From CAVUCH01 sp963697705 (GTDB taxonomy: Bacteria; Acidobacteriota; Vicinamibacteria; Vicinamibacterales; JAENWD01), in assembly GCA_963697705.1 (NCBI GenBank), contig CAVOPA010000017.1, positions 682,001 through 746,000 on the forward strand: a DNA stretch of 64,000 bases. The letters run 5' to 3'. The position numbers and the translations under genes are program-made. Shown one piece after another: positions 54,511 through 62,838 of the stretch (positions are counted from its first letter, which is position 1; each line of letters begins with the position of its first letter). Below the pieces are notes generated by a model. The model was not told where the DNA came from. It ran no database searches and saw only the letters and a program-made list of their open reading frames with translations.

Positions 54511-56120
54511 TGACCTTCCCGATCCTCTCGTCCATCGTTGCGCTGCCGCTCGCGGCCGCGGTGCTGTTGCTGTTCATCCCGAATCGCGACGGATCGCGTG
54601 ACGGGTTCGTGCGGCAGCTCGCGCTCGTTGCCTCGCTCGTGGTCTTCGGCCTGACGCTGCTGCTCTGGTCGCGTTTCGACGCCGCCTCACCCGAGTTCCA
54701 GATGGTGGAGCGCGTCCCCTGGATCCCGGCCTTCGGCATCGACTACTACGTCGGGGTCGATGGCATCAGCCTGCTGCTCATCGTCCTCACCGGGTTCCTG
54801 ACGCCGATCGCGCTGCTCTCGTCGTGGGCCTCGGTGACGAAAAAGGTCAAGGAGTTCTCGTTCTTCATCCTGGCCCTCGAGGCCGCGATGATCGGCGTCT
54901 TCATCTCGCTCGACCTGTTCCTCTTCTACGTGTTCTGGGACGCGATGCTCATCCCGATGTACTTCCTCATCGGGATCTGGGGCTACGACCGCCGGATCTA
55001 CGCCGCGGTGAAATTCATCCTCTACACGATGGCGGGCAGCGTCCTGATGCTGGTCGCCATCCTCGGGCTGGCGTGGATGCACGCGCAGGGGCCCGGCGGG
55101 ACCTACACGTTCGACCTGCTGAAGCTTTACGCGCTCGAGATCCCCGCGCGGACGCAGTTCTGGTTCTTCCTGGCCTTTGCCTTGGCCTTTGCCATCAAGG
55201 TGCCGCTCTTCCCGTTCCACACCTGGCTGCCCGACGCGCACGTCGAGGCGCCGACAGCTGGTTCAATCATCCTGGCGGGCGTCCTGCTGAAGATGGGCAC
55301 CTATGGGCTGATCCGGTTCGCCTTCCCCTTGTTCCCCGTGGCCGCCGCCTTTTTCGCCCCGTTCATCGCGGTGCTCGCGATCGTCGGCATCATCTACGGC
55401 GCGCTCGTCGCGATGGTGCAGCCCGACATGAAGAAGCTGGTGGCGTACTCGAGTGTCAGCCACCTCGGCGTGGTCGTGCTCGGGATCTGCGCGATGAACC
55501 TGCAGGGCATGCAGGGCGCCGTGTACCAGATGCTTGCGCACGGCGTCAGCACCGGCGGGCTCTTCCTCATCGTCGGCATGCTGTCCGACCGGCGGCACAC
55601 GCGTCTCATCAGCGAATACGGCGGGCTGAAGACGGTGACTCCGCGCCTGACCGCCGTGTTCCTGCTGATTACCCTCGCGTCGATCGGCTTGCCGACGCTG
55701 AACGGGTTCATCGGCGAGTTCCTGATCCTGATCGGCGCGTTTGCGCGGAACTGGCACTGGGCCGCGTTCGCCGCTACGGGCGTCATTCTGTCGGCCGTGT
55801 ACATGCTCTGGATGGTGCAGCGCGCGTTCTACGGCCCGGTCGGCAACGAGAAGAACGCCAGGCTGCCGGACCTGTCGCTGCGCGAGTGGTGCGCGGCGGC
55901 CCCGCTCGTCGCCGCGGCGATCCTGATGGGCCTGTTGCCGACGCTGTTCCTGAAGCCCATGGAGCCGTCGGTCACGCGAGTGGTGCAGCGCGTCACCCAG
56001 AGCCAGCGGGTCAACGTGCGCGCGCTGCAGCCGCCCTCGGGCGTCGTCGCGGGCGCCCTCGGCGGCGGGCGCGCGGCCCCGGGCGCCGCTGTCGCCGTTT
56101 CGGAAGTGGGACTCCGCTGA
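54498..56120 (+). CDS. nuoM: NADH-quinone oxidoreductase subunit M
   Basis: The 540-residue antiporter-like subunit has GIDYYVGVDGISLLLIVLTG, FWDAMLIPMYFLIGIWGY, FLAFALAFAIKVPLFPFHTW and LPDAHVEAPTAGSIILAGVL. GTG 54498 overlaps nuoL by 13 bases; GTG 54510 is a plausible alternative start. The C-terminal tail is Gly/Ala-rich. Confidence 0.93.
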
Positions 56121-57586
56121 TGCTCCAGTCTACGTTTGCCGCAATCGTTCCCATCGTGTGCGTGACGCTCGCGGCCGTGGCCGCGATGATCGCCGAAGCG
56201 TTCCGGGCGAAGGACGAGCGGATGCCGATCGGCGTGCTCGGCCTGATCGGTCTCGGGTTCGCGCTCGTCGGGAGCATCCTGCTGTGGGGTCGGAACGCCA
56301 CCAGCTTCGGCGGCACGCTGCAGGCCGACAACTTCGGCCTGTTCATCACCATCACGCTCATCGTCATCGGCGTGCTCACGATCGCGCTCTCGGGTGCCAC
56401 GATCGAGCGCGAGAACCTGCCGGCCGGCGAGTACTACGCCATCACGCTCTTCGCGATCGCGGGCATGATGATCATGGCGATCGCGACCGACCTGCTGCTC
56501 ATCTTCCTGGCGCTCGAGATCCTCTCACTCGCGGTGTACGTGCTGACGGGCATGCGCCGCGACGACCCGCTGAGCACCGAGGGGGCGTTCAAGTACTTCC
56601 TCCTCGGCGCCTTCTCGAGCGCGTTCTTCCTCTACGGCGTAGCGCTGGCGTACGTGCTCACCGGCAGCACCCGGCTGGACCGCATCGGCAGCTACATGGC
56701 GGCCGAGGGGATGAACGTCAGCCCGATGATGCTGATGTCGGTCGGCCTTCTCCTCGTGGGCTTCGCGTTCAAGGTGTCGGTGGTGCCGTTCCATATGTGG
56801 ACGCCCGACGCCTACGAAGGCGCTCCCACCGTTGTCACCGGCTTCATGTCCACGGCCGTGAAAGCCGCCGCGTTCGCCGCCTTTGCGCGCGTGTTCCTGT
56901 CCGCCCTCGAGCCGCTGCGCGCCGATTGGACGCCCGTGCTGTGGGTGCTCTCGATCTTGACGATGGTGCTCGGAACCGTGGTGGGGGTGGCGCAGTCGAA
57001 CCTGAAGCGGATGCTCGCGTACTCGAGCATCGCCCACGGCGGCTACCTGCTGGTGGCGCTGGTTGCGGCGAACGAGGTCGGGAAGGCGGCGATCCTTTTC
57101 TACCTGTTTGTCTACGCCGTGACCAACCTCGGGGCCTTCGGCGTGATCGGCCTGCTCGGCACGAAGGATCGCCCGAACGACGAGCTGCGCGACTACGCCG
57201 GCCTCTGGCAATCGCGCCCGGCCCTCGCCGCGCTGATGACCGTGTTCCTGCTCTCCCTCGGCGGTCTCCCGCCGACGGCAGGATTCGTCGGCAAGTGGTA
57301 CGTCTTCAGCGCCGCCGTGCGTGCCGGCTACTTCGACCTCGCGATCATCGGCATGCTCACGAGCGTCGTGTCGGTCTTCTTCTACCTGCGGGTCGTGGTG
57401 ATGATGTACATGGCCGAACCCGCCGAAGGCGTCAGCCGTCCCGTCATCGGCACCCTCGCGCTGTCGGCTCTCGCGGTATCTACGATCGCCATCTTCTATC
57501 TGGGTATTCTCCACCCGCCTCCTCGATCTAGCCGCCGCCTCCGTCGGCACAATCTTCTAGCCTGCCGCCGGAGAGGCTCGCCGTAA
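56120..57586 (+). CDS. nuoN: NADH-quinone oxidoreductase subunit N, probable 3'-terminal frameshift
   Basis: The antiporter-like subunit has DLLLIFLALEILSLAVYVLT, FKYFLLGAFSSAFFLYGVAL, FKVSVVPFHMWTPDAYEGAP and LSLGGLPPTAGFVGKWYVFS. ATG 56120 overlaps the nuoM stop (TGATG). The end as read becomes HPPPRSSRRLRRHNLL, which is out of character. One base over, the frame reads TRLLDLAAASVGTIF and stops at 57560, a normal NuoN tail. A one- or two-base indel at about 57509-57514 is inferred, so the real end is 57560. Confidence 0.93.
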   Translation: MLQSTFAAIVPIVCVTLAAVAAMIAEAFRAKDERMPIGVLGLIGLGFALVGSILLWGRNATSFGGTLQADNFGLFITITLIVIGVLTIALSGATIERENLPAGEYYAITLFAIAGMMIMAIATDLLLIFLALEILSLAVYVLTGMRRDDPLSTEGAFKYFLLGAFSSAFFLYGVALAYVLTGSTRLDRIGSYMAAEGMNVSPMMLMSVGLLLVGFAFKVSVVPFHMWTPDAYEGAPTVVTGFMSTAVKAAAFAAFARVFLSALEPLRADWTPVLWVLSILTMVLGTVVGVAQSNLKRMLAYSSIAHGGYLLVALVAANEVGKAAILFYLFVYAVTNLGAFGVIGLLGTKDRPNDELRDYAGLWQSRPALAALMTVFLLSLGGLPPTAGFVGKWYVFSAAVRAGYFDLAIIGMLTSVVSVFFYLRVVVMMYMAEPAEGVSRPVIGTLALSALAVSTIAIFYLGILHPPPRSSRRLRRHNLLACRRRGSP

Positions 57587-57603
57587 TCCGCGAGCAGGCC
57601 GAT

Positions 57604-57891
57604 GCCGTAGTGCCCGCCTTCAGGCGGGCCGATCCAGCAGCGCCGTGATGCCGCGTAGTGCCCGCCTTCAGGCGGGCCGTGATCCAGCGCGCCCGTGACG
57701 CCGCGTAGTGCCCGCCTTGAGGCGGGCCGTGATCCAGCAGCGCCCGTGATGCTGCGTAGTGCCCGCCTTGAGGCGGGCCGTGATCCAGCAGCGCCCGTGA
57801 TGCCGCGTAGTGCCCGCCTTCAGGCGGGCCGTGATCCAGGGCGCCCGTGATGCCGCGTAGTGCCCGCCTTCAGGCGGGCCGTGATCCGCTG
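57604..57891. repeat. Six copies of a ~50-bp repeat with a palindromic GCCCGCC...GGCGGGC core
   Basis: Cores start at 57607, 57655, 57705, 57756, 57807 and 57857 (spacing 48-51 bases). Each has GTAGTGCCCGCCTTCAGG with CGGGC, followed by a variable GATCCAGCAGCGCCCGTGAT. The palindrome (GCCCGCC/GGCGGGC around CTTCAG) can form an 8-bp hairpin, and the array could also terminate nuo transcription. The core reappears in the other orientation at 61.2 kb. Confidence 0.85.
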
Positions 57892-58024
57892 GACGACTGA
57901 ACGCGCGGCGCTCTTCAGCCCGTCGCGTGCATACTATCGTCGTCATGACTGGCGTTTGCGCAGTCTTCTGCGGTGTCTTTCGCTTGCATCCCGCTCGAGG
58001 CCATTGACACGCAACGAGCTGACG

Positions 58025-58585
58025 ATGACGGCACCGGTGCAGATCGAGACTGCGCGGCTGACTCTGCGGCAACCCAGGATGGACGACGCTCTGGCGATTT
58101 TCGAGCGTTACGCGAGCGTTGCTGAAGTCACGCGATACCTGGGCTGGCCGCGCCACGAAACGGTGGAAGACACGCGGGCCTTCCTGCAGTTCAGTGCGGA
58201 GCAGTGGGAACGATGGCCAGCCGGGCCATACGTGATTCTCTCGCGCGCCGACGGTCAGTTGCTCGGTAGCACCGGACTGGGGTTTCAGACATCACAGGAA
58301 GCCGTGACGGGGTACGTCCTGGCGAAAGACGCCTGGGGCAGGGGCTATGCCACCGAGGCGCTGGCGGCGATGATCGAGGTTGCCGGCCGGACGGGTGTGA
58401 TCCGCCTGTATGCCCTTTGCCATCCGGAACACGGCGCCTCCCGACGGGTTCTGGAGAAGAACGGGTTCGTTCGGGATGCCCCGCCGAGTCGACGTGCGGA
58501 ATTCCCGAATCTGGCTCCGGGCGTTCAACAGGACGCACTCTGTTACGCACTGTCGCTCGACGGGACGAAAGGGCACGCGGGCTAA
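58025..58585 (+). CDS. GNAT acetyltransferase (RimJ/RimL-like), possibly a cassette gene
   Basis: The 186-residue product has IETARLTLRQPRMDDALAIF, the acetyl-CoA loop EAVTGYVLAKDAWGRGYATE and VIRLYALCHPEHGASRRVLE. ATG 58025 is chosen because the family starts with TARLTLR soon after. Its stop TAA lies inside the attC-like element, as in integron cassettes. Function (self-protein, drug or peptide acetylation) cannot be told. Confidence 0.85.
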   Translation: MTAPVQIETARLTLRQPRMDDALAIFERYASVAEVTRYLGWPRHETVEDTRAFLQFSAEQWERWPAGPYVILSRADGQLLGSTGLGFQTSQEAVTGYVLAKDAWGRGYATEALAAMIEVAGRTGVIRLYALCHPEHGASRRVLEKNGFVRDAPPSRRAEFPNLAPGVQQDALCYALSLDGTKGHAG

Positions 58586-58644
58586 CACCGGCCTGCAGTC
58601 GACATCGACCCTGAGCCGCCGCAGCTGAAGCCGAACGTTAGCCC
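58579..58644 (+). other. attC-like integron recombination site after a GNAT gene
   Basis: The ends GGGCTAAC (58579-58586) and GTTAGCCC (58637-58644) are perfect inverse complements, like attC R'' and R' boxes. Inside, GGCCTGCAGTCG and GCAGCTGAAGCC are near-complementary with one extra unpaired G, like L'' and L' boxes. Short unpaired spacers (ACC and GAAC) sit between. Total length about 66 bases is in range. R'' and R' deviate from the GTTRRRY consensus at one position. The GNAT stop codon is inside it. No integrase or second attC is visible, so this could be a solitary or fossil cassette, or a chance hairpin. Confidence 0.5.
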
Positions 58645-58910
58645 GGCTCGGGATGCCCGCCGTGAGGCGGCGCAGCCTCGGATGGCAAATGTCGTGGAGC
58701 GAGCCGTGGCTCGCGACGTACCTCGTCACGGCCACGAAGCCTGCTCAGGGCTGACGTGCTTTCACGGGCGCGGCGGTCGAACCACCGGTTGCACCGGAGC
58801 CGATGCTCGTGTTCGTGTCCTCTGTTTTCCTGGTGGACGCCGTGCCGTGTGGCTGCCTGGCCTGCGTCGTCGCCGCAATGCGGAGCTGAGCTCAGGACGT
58901 AACAGCAGCC
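58645..58910. other. Non-coding gap between attC-like site and SDR gene
   Basis: No supportable gene. The sequence has a short CCCGCCGTGAGGCGGCGC palindrome-like word at 58655-58672 and otherwise random-looking GC-rich DNA. Confidence 0.4.
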
Positions 58911-59654
58911 ATGAAGAAGGTACTGATCGTCACGGGCGCAAGTCGAGGCATCGGCGCGGCGACTGCCCGCCTGGCTGGTGCATCGGGGTACGACGTGTGT
59001 GTGAACTACCGTCGCGACCGAGTGGCCGCGGAACGGGTCGTGACAGACGTCGAGAGCGCCGGTGCGAGAGCGCTCGCCGTGCGCGCCGACGTCTCCGTGG
59101 AATCGGACGTGCGGCACCTGTTCGAAGCGGCAGACAGGTTCGGAACGCTGGCCGGCCTCGTCAACAACGCTGGCATCCTCGAAGCACAGATGCGCGTCGA
59201 TGCGATGGATGCGTCGCGGCTCCATCGCGTGCTCGCGACCAACGTCGTCGGCCCGTTCATCTGCGCACGAGAGGCGGTGCGTCGCCTCTCGCGCACCCAT
59301 GGCGGCGCCGGCGGTGCAATCGTGAACGTCTCGTCCGGTGCAGCGCGGCTCGGCTCGCCGGGCGAGTACGTTGACTACGCGGCATCCAAGGGCGCGATCG
59401 ACACGTTCACCATCGGGCTCGCTCTCGAAGTGGCCGCCGAAGGCATTCGCGTGAACGGCGTGCGGCCCGGCTTCATCTACACCGACATTCACGCCAGCGG
59501 AGGCGAGCCGGACCGAGTGGAGCGGGTCAAGCAGTTCGTGCCCATGAAGCGTGGTGGGACACCCGACGAAGTGGCCCGCGCCATTCTCTGGCTGCTCTCA
59601 GACGAGGCATCATTCGTGACCGGCACCTTCATCGATGTCACGGGCGGAAAGTAG
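58911..59654 (+). CDS. SDR-family short-chain dehydrogenase/reductase
   Basis: The 247-residue product has TGASRGIGAATARLAG (cofactor loop), LVNNAGILEAQMRVDAM, the catalytic Ser in IVNVSSGAARLG and the YAASKGAIDTFT Tyr-Lys pair, and VRPGFIYTDIHASGG. It is a classical SDR of the glucose dehydrogenase-like/3-oxoacyl-ACP reductase group. NADP preference is suggested by the Arg after the second strand (NYRRDR). The substrate is unknown. ATG 58911 fits the family start. Confidence 0.9.
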   Translation: MKKVLIVTGASRGIGAATARLAGASGYDVCVNYRRDRVAAERVVTDVESAGARALAVRADVSVESDVRHLFEAADRFGTLAGLVNNAGILEAQMRVDAMDASRLHRVLATNVVGPFICAREAVRRLSRTHGGAGGAIVNVSSGAARLGSPGEYVDYAASKGAIDTFTIGLALEVAAEGIRVNGVRPGFIYTDIHASGGEPDRVERVKQFVPMKRGGTPDEVARAILWLLSDEASFVTGTFIDVTGGK

Positions 59655-59787
59655 CCGATCGTAGTATCCGGTTTCAGCCGTGCCGATCGCATCGGCCCTT
59701 CATCCGACGCTCCGCCAGGCGGGATGTCGTGACGCAATTACGCTGACTCTTCAGCAGGGCTGATAAACCGGGCAGTTGAATGTGACC

Positions 59788-60582
59788 ATGCCGGAGATTT
59801 CCGCCAAGCCAATTGACCTGGACGGTATCCGCCCGTGGCGGGACATGTACCGGCTGGAGATGAGCTGCCAGATCGTTCACGATTCCATCCATGATCGCGC
59901 CGGCTGGACGCAGGAGTACCTCCTCTCCATCGCCGGGACGCCGGTGGGCTACGGGTCGGTCGCCGTCGCCGGGCCATGGAGCGAACACCCGACCGTGTAT
60001 GAGTTCTATGTCGTGCCGACCGAGCGGCTCCACCTGTTCGATCTGTTCCGCGCCTTCATGCAGGCGAGCAGGGCGGTGTCGATGGAGGTCCAGAGCAACG
60101 ACGTGCTCGCGACCGTCATGCTGCACGCGGTCGGAACGGACGTCACGAGCGAATCGATTCTCTTTCACGACCAGCTGCTCACCCGGCACAGTCCGCCTGG
60201 CGCCGTATTTCGCCAGCCGACAGCATTGGAGGAGCCCGATTCGTCGGTGGACGGACGGCGGTGGCGGGGCGTTGTAGAAATTGACGGAGCGGTCGGCGCG
60301 ACCGGCGGCATTCTGTTTCATTACAATCGGCCGTACGGCGACATCTATATGGACGTTGCGGAGCCGTTTCGGCGGCGTGGTCTGGGCTCCTTCCTCGTGC
60401 AGGAACTGAAGCGCGTCTGCTATGAGGGCGGCCATGTGCCGGCTGCGCGATGCAATACCGGCAATATCGCGTCGCAGCGAACGCTCCAGAAAGCTGGTTT
60501 CGTTCCCTGCGGGCACATCCTGAAAGGCTTGCTGAAGGCGCCTGACGCGAGAGGCGGTCGCACTCAACAGGATGCCGGGTGA
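59788..60582 (+). CDS. GNAT-family N-acetyltransferase, 264 residues
   Basis: The C-terminal half has the acetyl-CoA motif DVAEPFRRRGLGSFLVQELK and NTGNIASQRTLQKAGFVPCG, so it is a GNAT. The N-terminal half (YEFYVVPTERLHLFDLFRAF) is probably a second, degenerate GNAT-like domain. I start at ATG 59788; a TTG at 59776 would add four residues. Function unknown. It faces the DinB gene. Confidence 0.8.
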   Translation: MPEISAKPIDLDGIRPWRDMYRLEMSCQIVHDSIHDRAGWTQEYLLSIAGTPVGYGSVAVAGPWSEHPTVYEFYVVPTERLHLFDLFRAFMQASRAVSMEVQSNDVLATVMLHAVGTDVTSESILFHDQLLTRHSPPGAVFRQPTALEEPDSSVDGRRWRGVVEIDGAVGATGGILFHYNRPYGDIYMDVAEPFRRRGLGSFLVQELKRVCYEGGHVPAARCNTGNIASQRTLQKAGFVPCGHILKGLLKAPDARGGRTQQDAG

Positions 60583-60617
60583 TCCAACGCTCGCTGGTGG
60601 CAGCGCCGTCCGGCGGT

Positions 60618-61141
60618 TCAACGGTCCACGATCGGAAGATACGCTCGCCACGGTCCGATTGCGTCGCGGTACTGCTTGGCCATGACCCGCGCCGTCTGCG
60701 CCACGTGCCCGAGATCGTGCGCAACCCATGTCGCCAGCAGTTGGCGGAGCGTGACCGGCCCGAAATCCGGATGTTCCCCCTCGAGGGTCAACTGCGCGTC
60801 GGTCAGGCGCCATCGTGCGAGCGTCTCGAGGTTCTCCGCCCGAAGGCGGGCAAACTGGTCGAGCAACTCGCCCAGTGACCGGCCTTGGCTGTCGCGGAAC
60901 TGGGCGAAGCGATCGTAGGGCGTGAAGCGCCGGTCTGCCCCCTGGGCGAGGATGATCCGCGCACGAGGGATCCAGTCGGTGCGCTCACCGTGGATCAGGT
61001 GACCCACGATGACATAGGGGCTCCACGTCTCCGCGCCTTCCGTCGCGTCGATCCAGAAGGGCTGGAGCCCCGCGAGCATCGCACGCAGAGTGTACCAGTA
61101 CGTTCTAACACCGCCGTGCCGTTGGTCAGGTCGAAGTCCAT
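60618..61141 (-). CDS. DinB/YfiT-family protein, frameshifted near its N-terminus
   Basis: The main frame has the DinB four-helix bundle: YVIVGHLIHGERTDWIPRAR with metal His, LLDQFARLRAENLETL, and ATWVAHDLGHVAQTARVMAK with the other His. The conserved start MDFDLTNGTAVLERT sits in another frame and joins WYTLRAMLAGLQPFW by one missing base near 61098-61105. I give the start at ATG 61141. DinB-like proteins are metal-dependent hydrolases or transferases, often thiol-linked. The function is unknown. Confidence 0.75.
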
Positions 61142-61166
61142 GATGCTTCCCTTTATCACGTTCCAG

Positions 61167-61322
61167 CATGCCCGCCTGAAGGCGGGCACTACACGGGAGC
61201 GTCCGGGCACGCCCGCCTGAAGGCGGGCACTACGGGAGAGTCCGGGCACCCCGCGGGAGAGTCCGGGCACTATACGGGAGCGTCCGGGCACGCCCGCCTG
61301 TGAAGGCGGGCACTACGCGGGA
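61167..61322. repeat. Palindromic repeats in the opposite orientation to the 57.6 kb array
   Basis: Three copies of GCCCGCCTGAAGGCGGGC followed by ACTAC (at 61170, 61211 and 61292, the third with an extra TG) are joined by GGGAGCGTCCGGGCAC-type units. The core is the exact reverse complement of the core at 57.6 kb. Together they bracket the GNAT-SDR-GNAT-DinB segment in inverted orientation. Confidence 0.8.
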
Positions 61323-61379
61323 CGGGTACGATCCAAGGTGCAGGTTGCCCGGACGGTGCGCGTCCGGTAACGTCTGGCG

Positions 61380-62834
61380 ATGTTGTCGCCCGGCGCCGCG
61401 CCTGTATCCACGTTCCCGCTCCCGCTCTCCGCATACCCGCCACCCTCGCCCGACGGTTTGCTCGCGACGCTCGGCGACCGCATACACGCCCAGCCGTTCA
61501 ACCTCATCGCGACCGGTATTTTCGTGCTCGCCGTCCTGCACACGTTTCTCGCCGCGCGGTTCACCGCGCTCGCCCATCAGACACAGGAGCAGCACGACGC
61601 GCACCAGCGGGCACATCGACTGCCGCCGGTGCCGAACCTCCGCGCCGAGGCGCTCCACTTCCTCGGCGAGATCGAAGTCGTGTTCGGACTATGGGCGGTG
61701 GTCCTGGTGGCGGCGATGCTGCCGTACTTCGGATGGGACACCGCGAAGGAGTACCTGAACGCGGGCGTGAGCTACACCGAGTCGCTCTTTGTCGTGGTCA
61801 TCATGGCGCTGGCCGCCACACGGCCTGTCGTGCTGCTGGCCGAAGCGTCCATGCGGCGCCTGGCATCGCTCGGCGGCAGTACCCCCGGCGCCTGGTGGCT
61901 CACGATCCTCATAAGCGGCCCGCTGCTCGGATCCTTCATCACCGAGCCGGCGGCGATGACGATTTCGGCGCTGCTGCTGGCCCGCCAGTTCTACGACCTT
62001 CGTCCCAGCATGCCTCTGAAGTACGCCACGCTTGGCCTGCTGTTCGTCAACGTGTCGATCGGCGGCACGCTGACCCACTTCGCGGCGCCACCCGTCCTGA
62101 TGGTGGCGCGGTCTTGGAACTGGGACCTGGTGTACATGAACATCCATTTCGGGTGGAAGGCAGCGATCGCCATCGTCGTGTCGTGTGCCCTCTATTACCT
62201 GGTGTTCCTTGCCGAATTCCGCCGGCTGGCCACCCGTCCTCTCCAGCCAGACGTCGAGGTCTCGGAGGACGGCGTCGACGCCTCGCCCGTTATCGGGAGC
62301 CTGGCGGTTCCTCCCTGGGTCGCGGGCGTCCACGTGTTCTTCATTGCCTGGACGGTGATGAACGCTCACTACCCGCCGCTCTTCGTCGCGGGATTTCTCT
62401 TTTTCCTCGGCTTCGCACGCGCGACGCGACCCTACCAGAGCCCGATCGACCTGAAGCCGCCGCTGCTGGTCGGGTTCTTCCTCGCGGGGCTCGTCATTCA
62501 CGGCGGGCTGCAGGGGTGGTGGATCGCGCCGACGCTCGCCAGTCTGTCAGCGAAACCGCTTTACTACGGTGCCATGCTCCTGACCGCGTTCAACGACAAC
62601 GCCCTGGTCACCTACCTGGCGACGCTCGTGCCCAACCTCAGCGAGCCGATGAAGTACGCGGTGGTGACGGGAGCGGTAGCCGGCGGCGGCCTCTCCGTCA
62701 TCGCGAATGCGCCAAATCCTGCGGGCCAGGCGATTCTCGGGCGCTTCTTCGATGGCAGCATCCTGCCCGTGGGCCTGCTGCTCGGCGCCCTGCTCCCGAC
62801 CCTGGTCGCCACGCTGGCGTTCCAGCTCCTGTAG
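61380..62834 (+). CDS. Putative Na+/H+ antiporter (Na_H_antiport_2-like)
   Basis: The 484-residue polytopic protein has a periplasmic/cytosolic N-tail, then ALHFLGEIEVVFGLWAVVLV, SYTESLFVVVIMALAATRPV, SGPLLGSFITEPAAMTISAL, VNVSIGGTLTHFAAPPVLMV and LTAFNDNALVTYLATLVPNL. These fit a putative Na+/H+ antiporter family with ion-binding acidic and Asn residues (FITEPA, FNDNA). About eleven helices. The ion specificity is inferred from family. Confidence 0.85.
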   Translation: MLSPGAAPVSTFPLPLSAYPPPSPDGLLATLGDRIHAQPFNLIATGIFVLAVLHTFLAARFTALAHQTQEQHDAHQRAHRLPPVPNLRAEALHFLGEIEVVFGLWAVVLVAAMLPYFGWDTAKEYLNAGVSYTESLFVVVIMALAATRPVVLLAEASMRRLASLGGSTPGAWWLTILISGPLLGSFITEPAAMTISALLLARQFYDLRPSMPLKYATLGLLFVNVSIGGTLTHFAAPPVLMVARSWNWDLVYMNIHFGWKAAIAIVVSCALYYLVFLAEFRRLATRPLQPDVEVSEDGVDASPVIGSLAVPPWVAGVHVFFIAWTVMNAHYPPLFVAGFLFFLGFARATRPYQSPIDLKPPLLVGFFLAGLVIHGGLQGWWIAPTLASLSAKPLYYGAMLLTAFNDNALVTYLATLVPNLSEPMKYAVVTGAVAGGGLSVIANAPNPAGQAILGRFFDGSILPVGLLLGALLPTLVATLAFQLL

Positions 62835-62838
62835 CCGC

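Noticed and set aside
54824..56119. N-terminal 430 codons in frame with nuoN
   Set aside because: They overlap nuoM in another frame; the NuoN start is the ATG at 56120.
57604..57891. CRISPR array
   Set aside because: The units are about 50 bp with similar, not unique, spacers and no cas genes; it is a palindromic tandem repeat.
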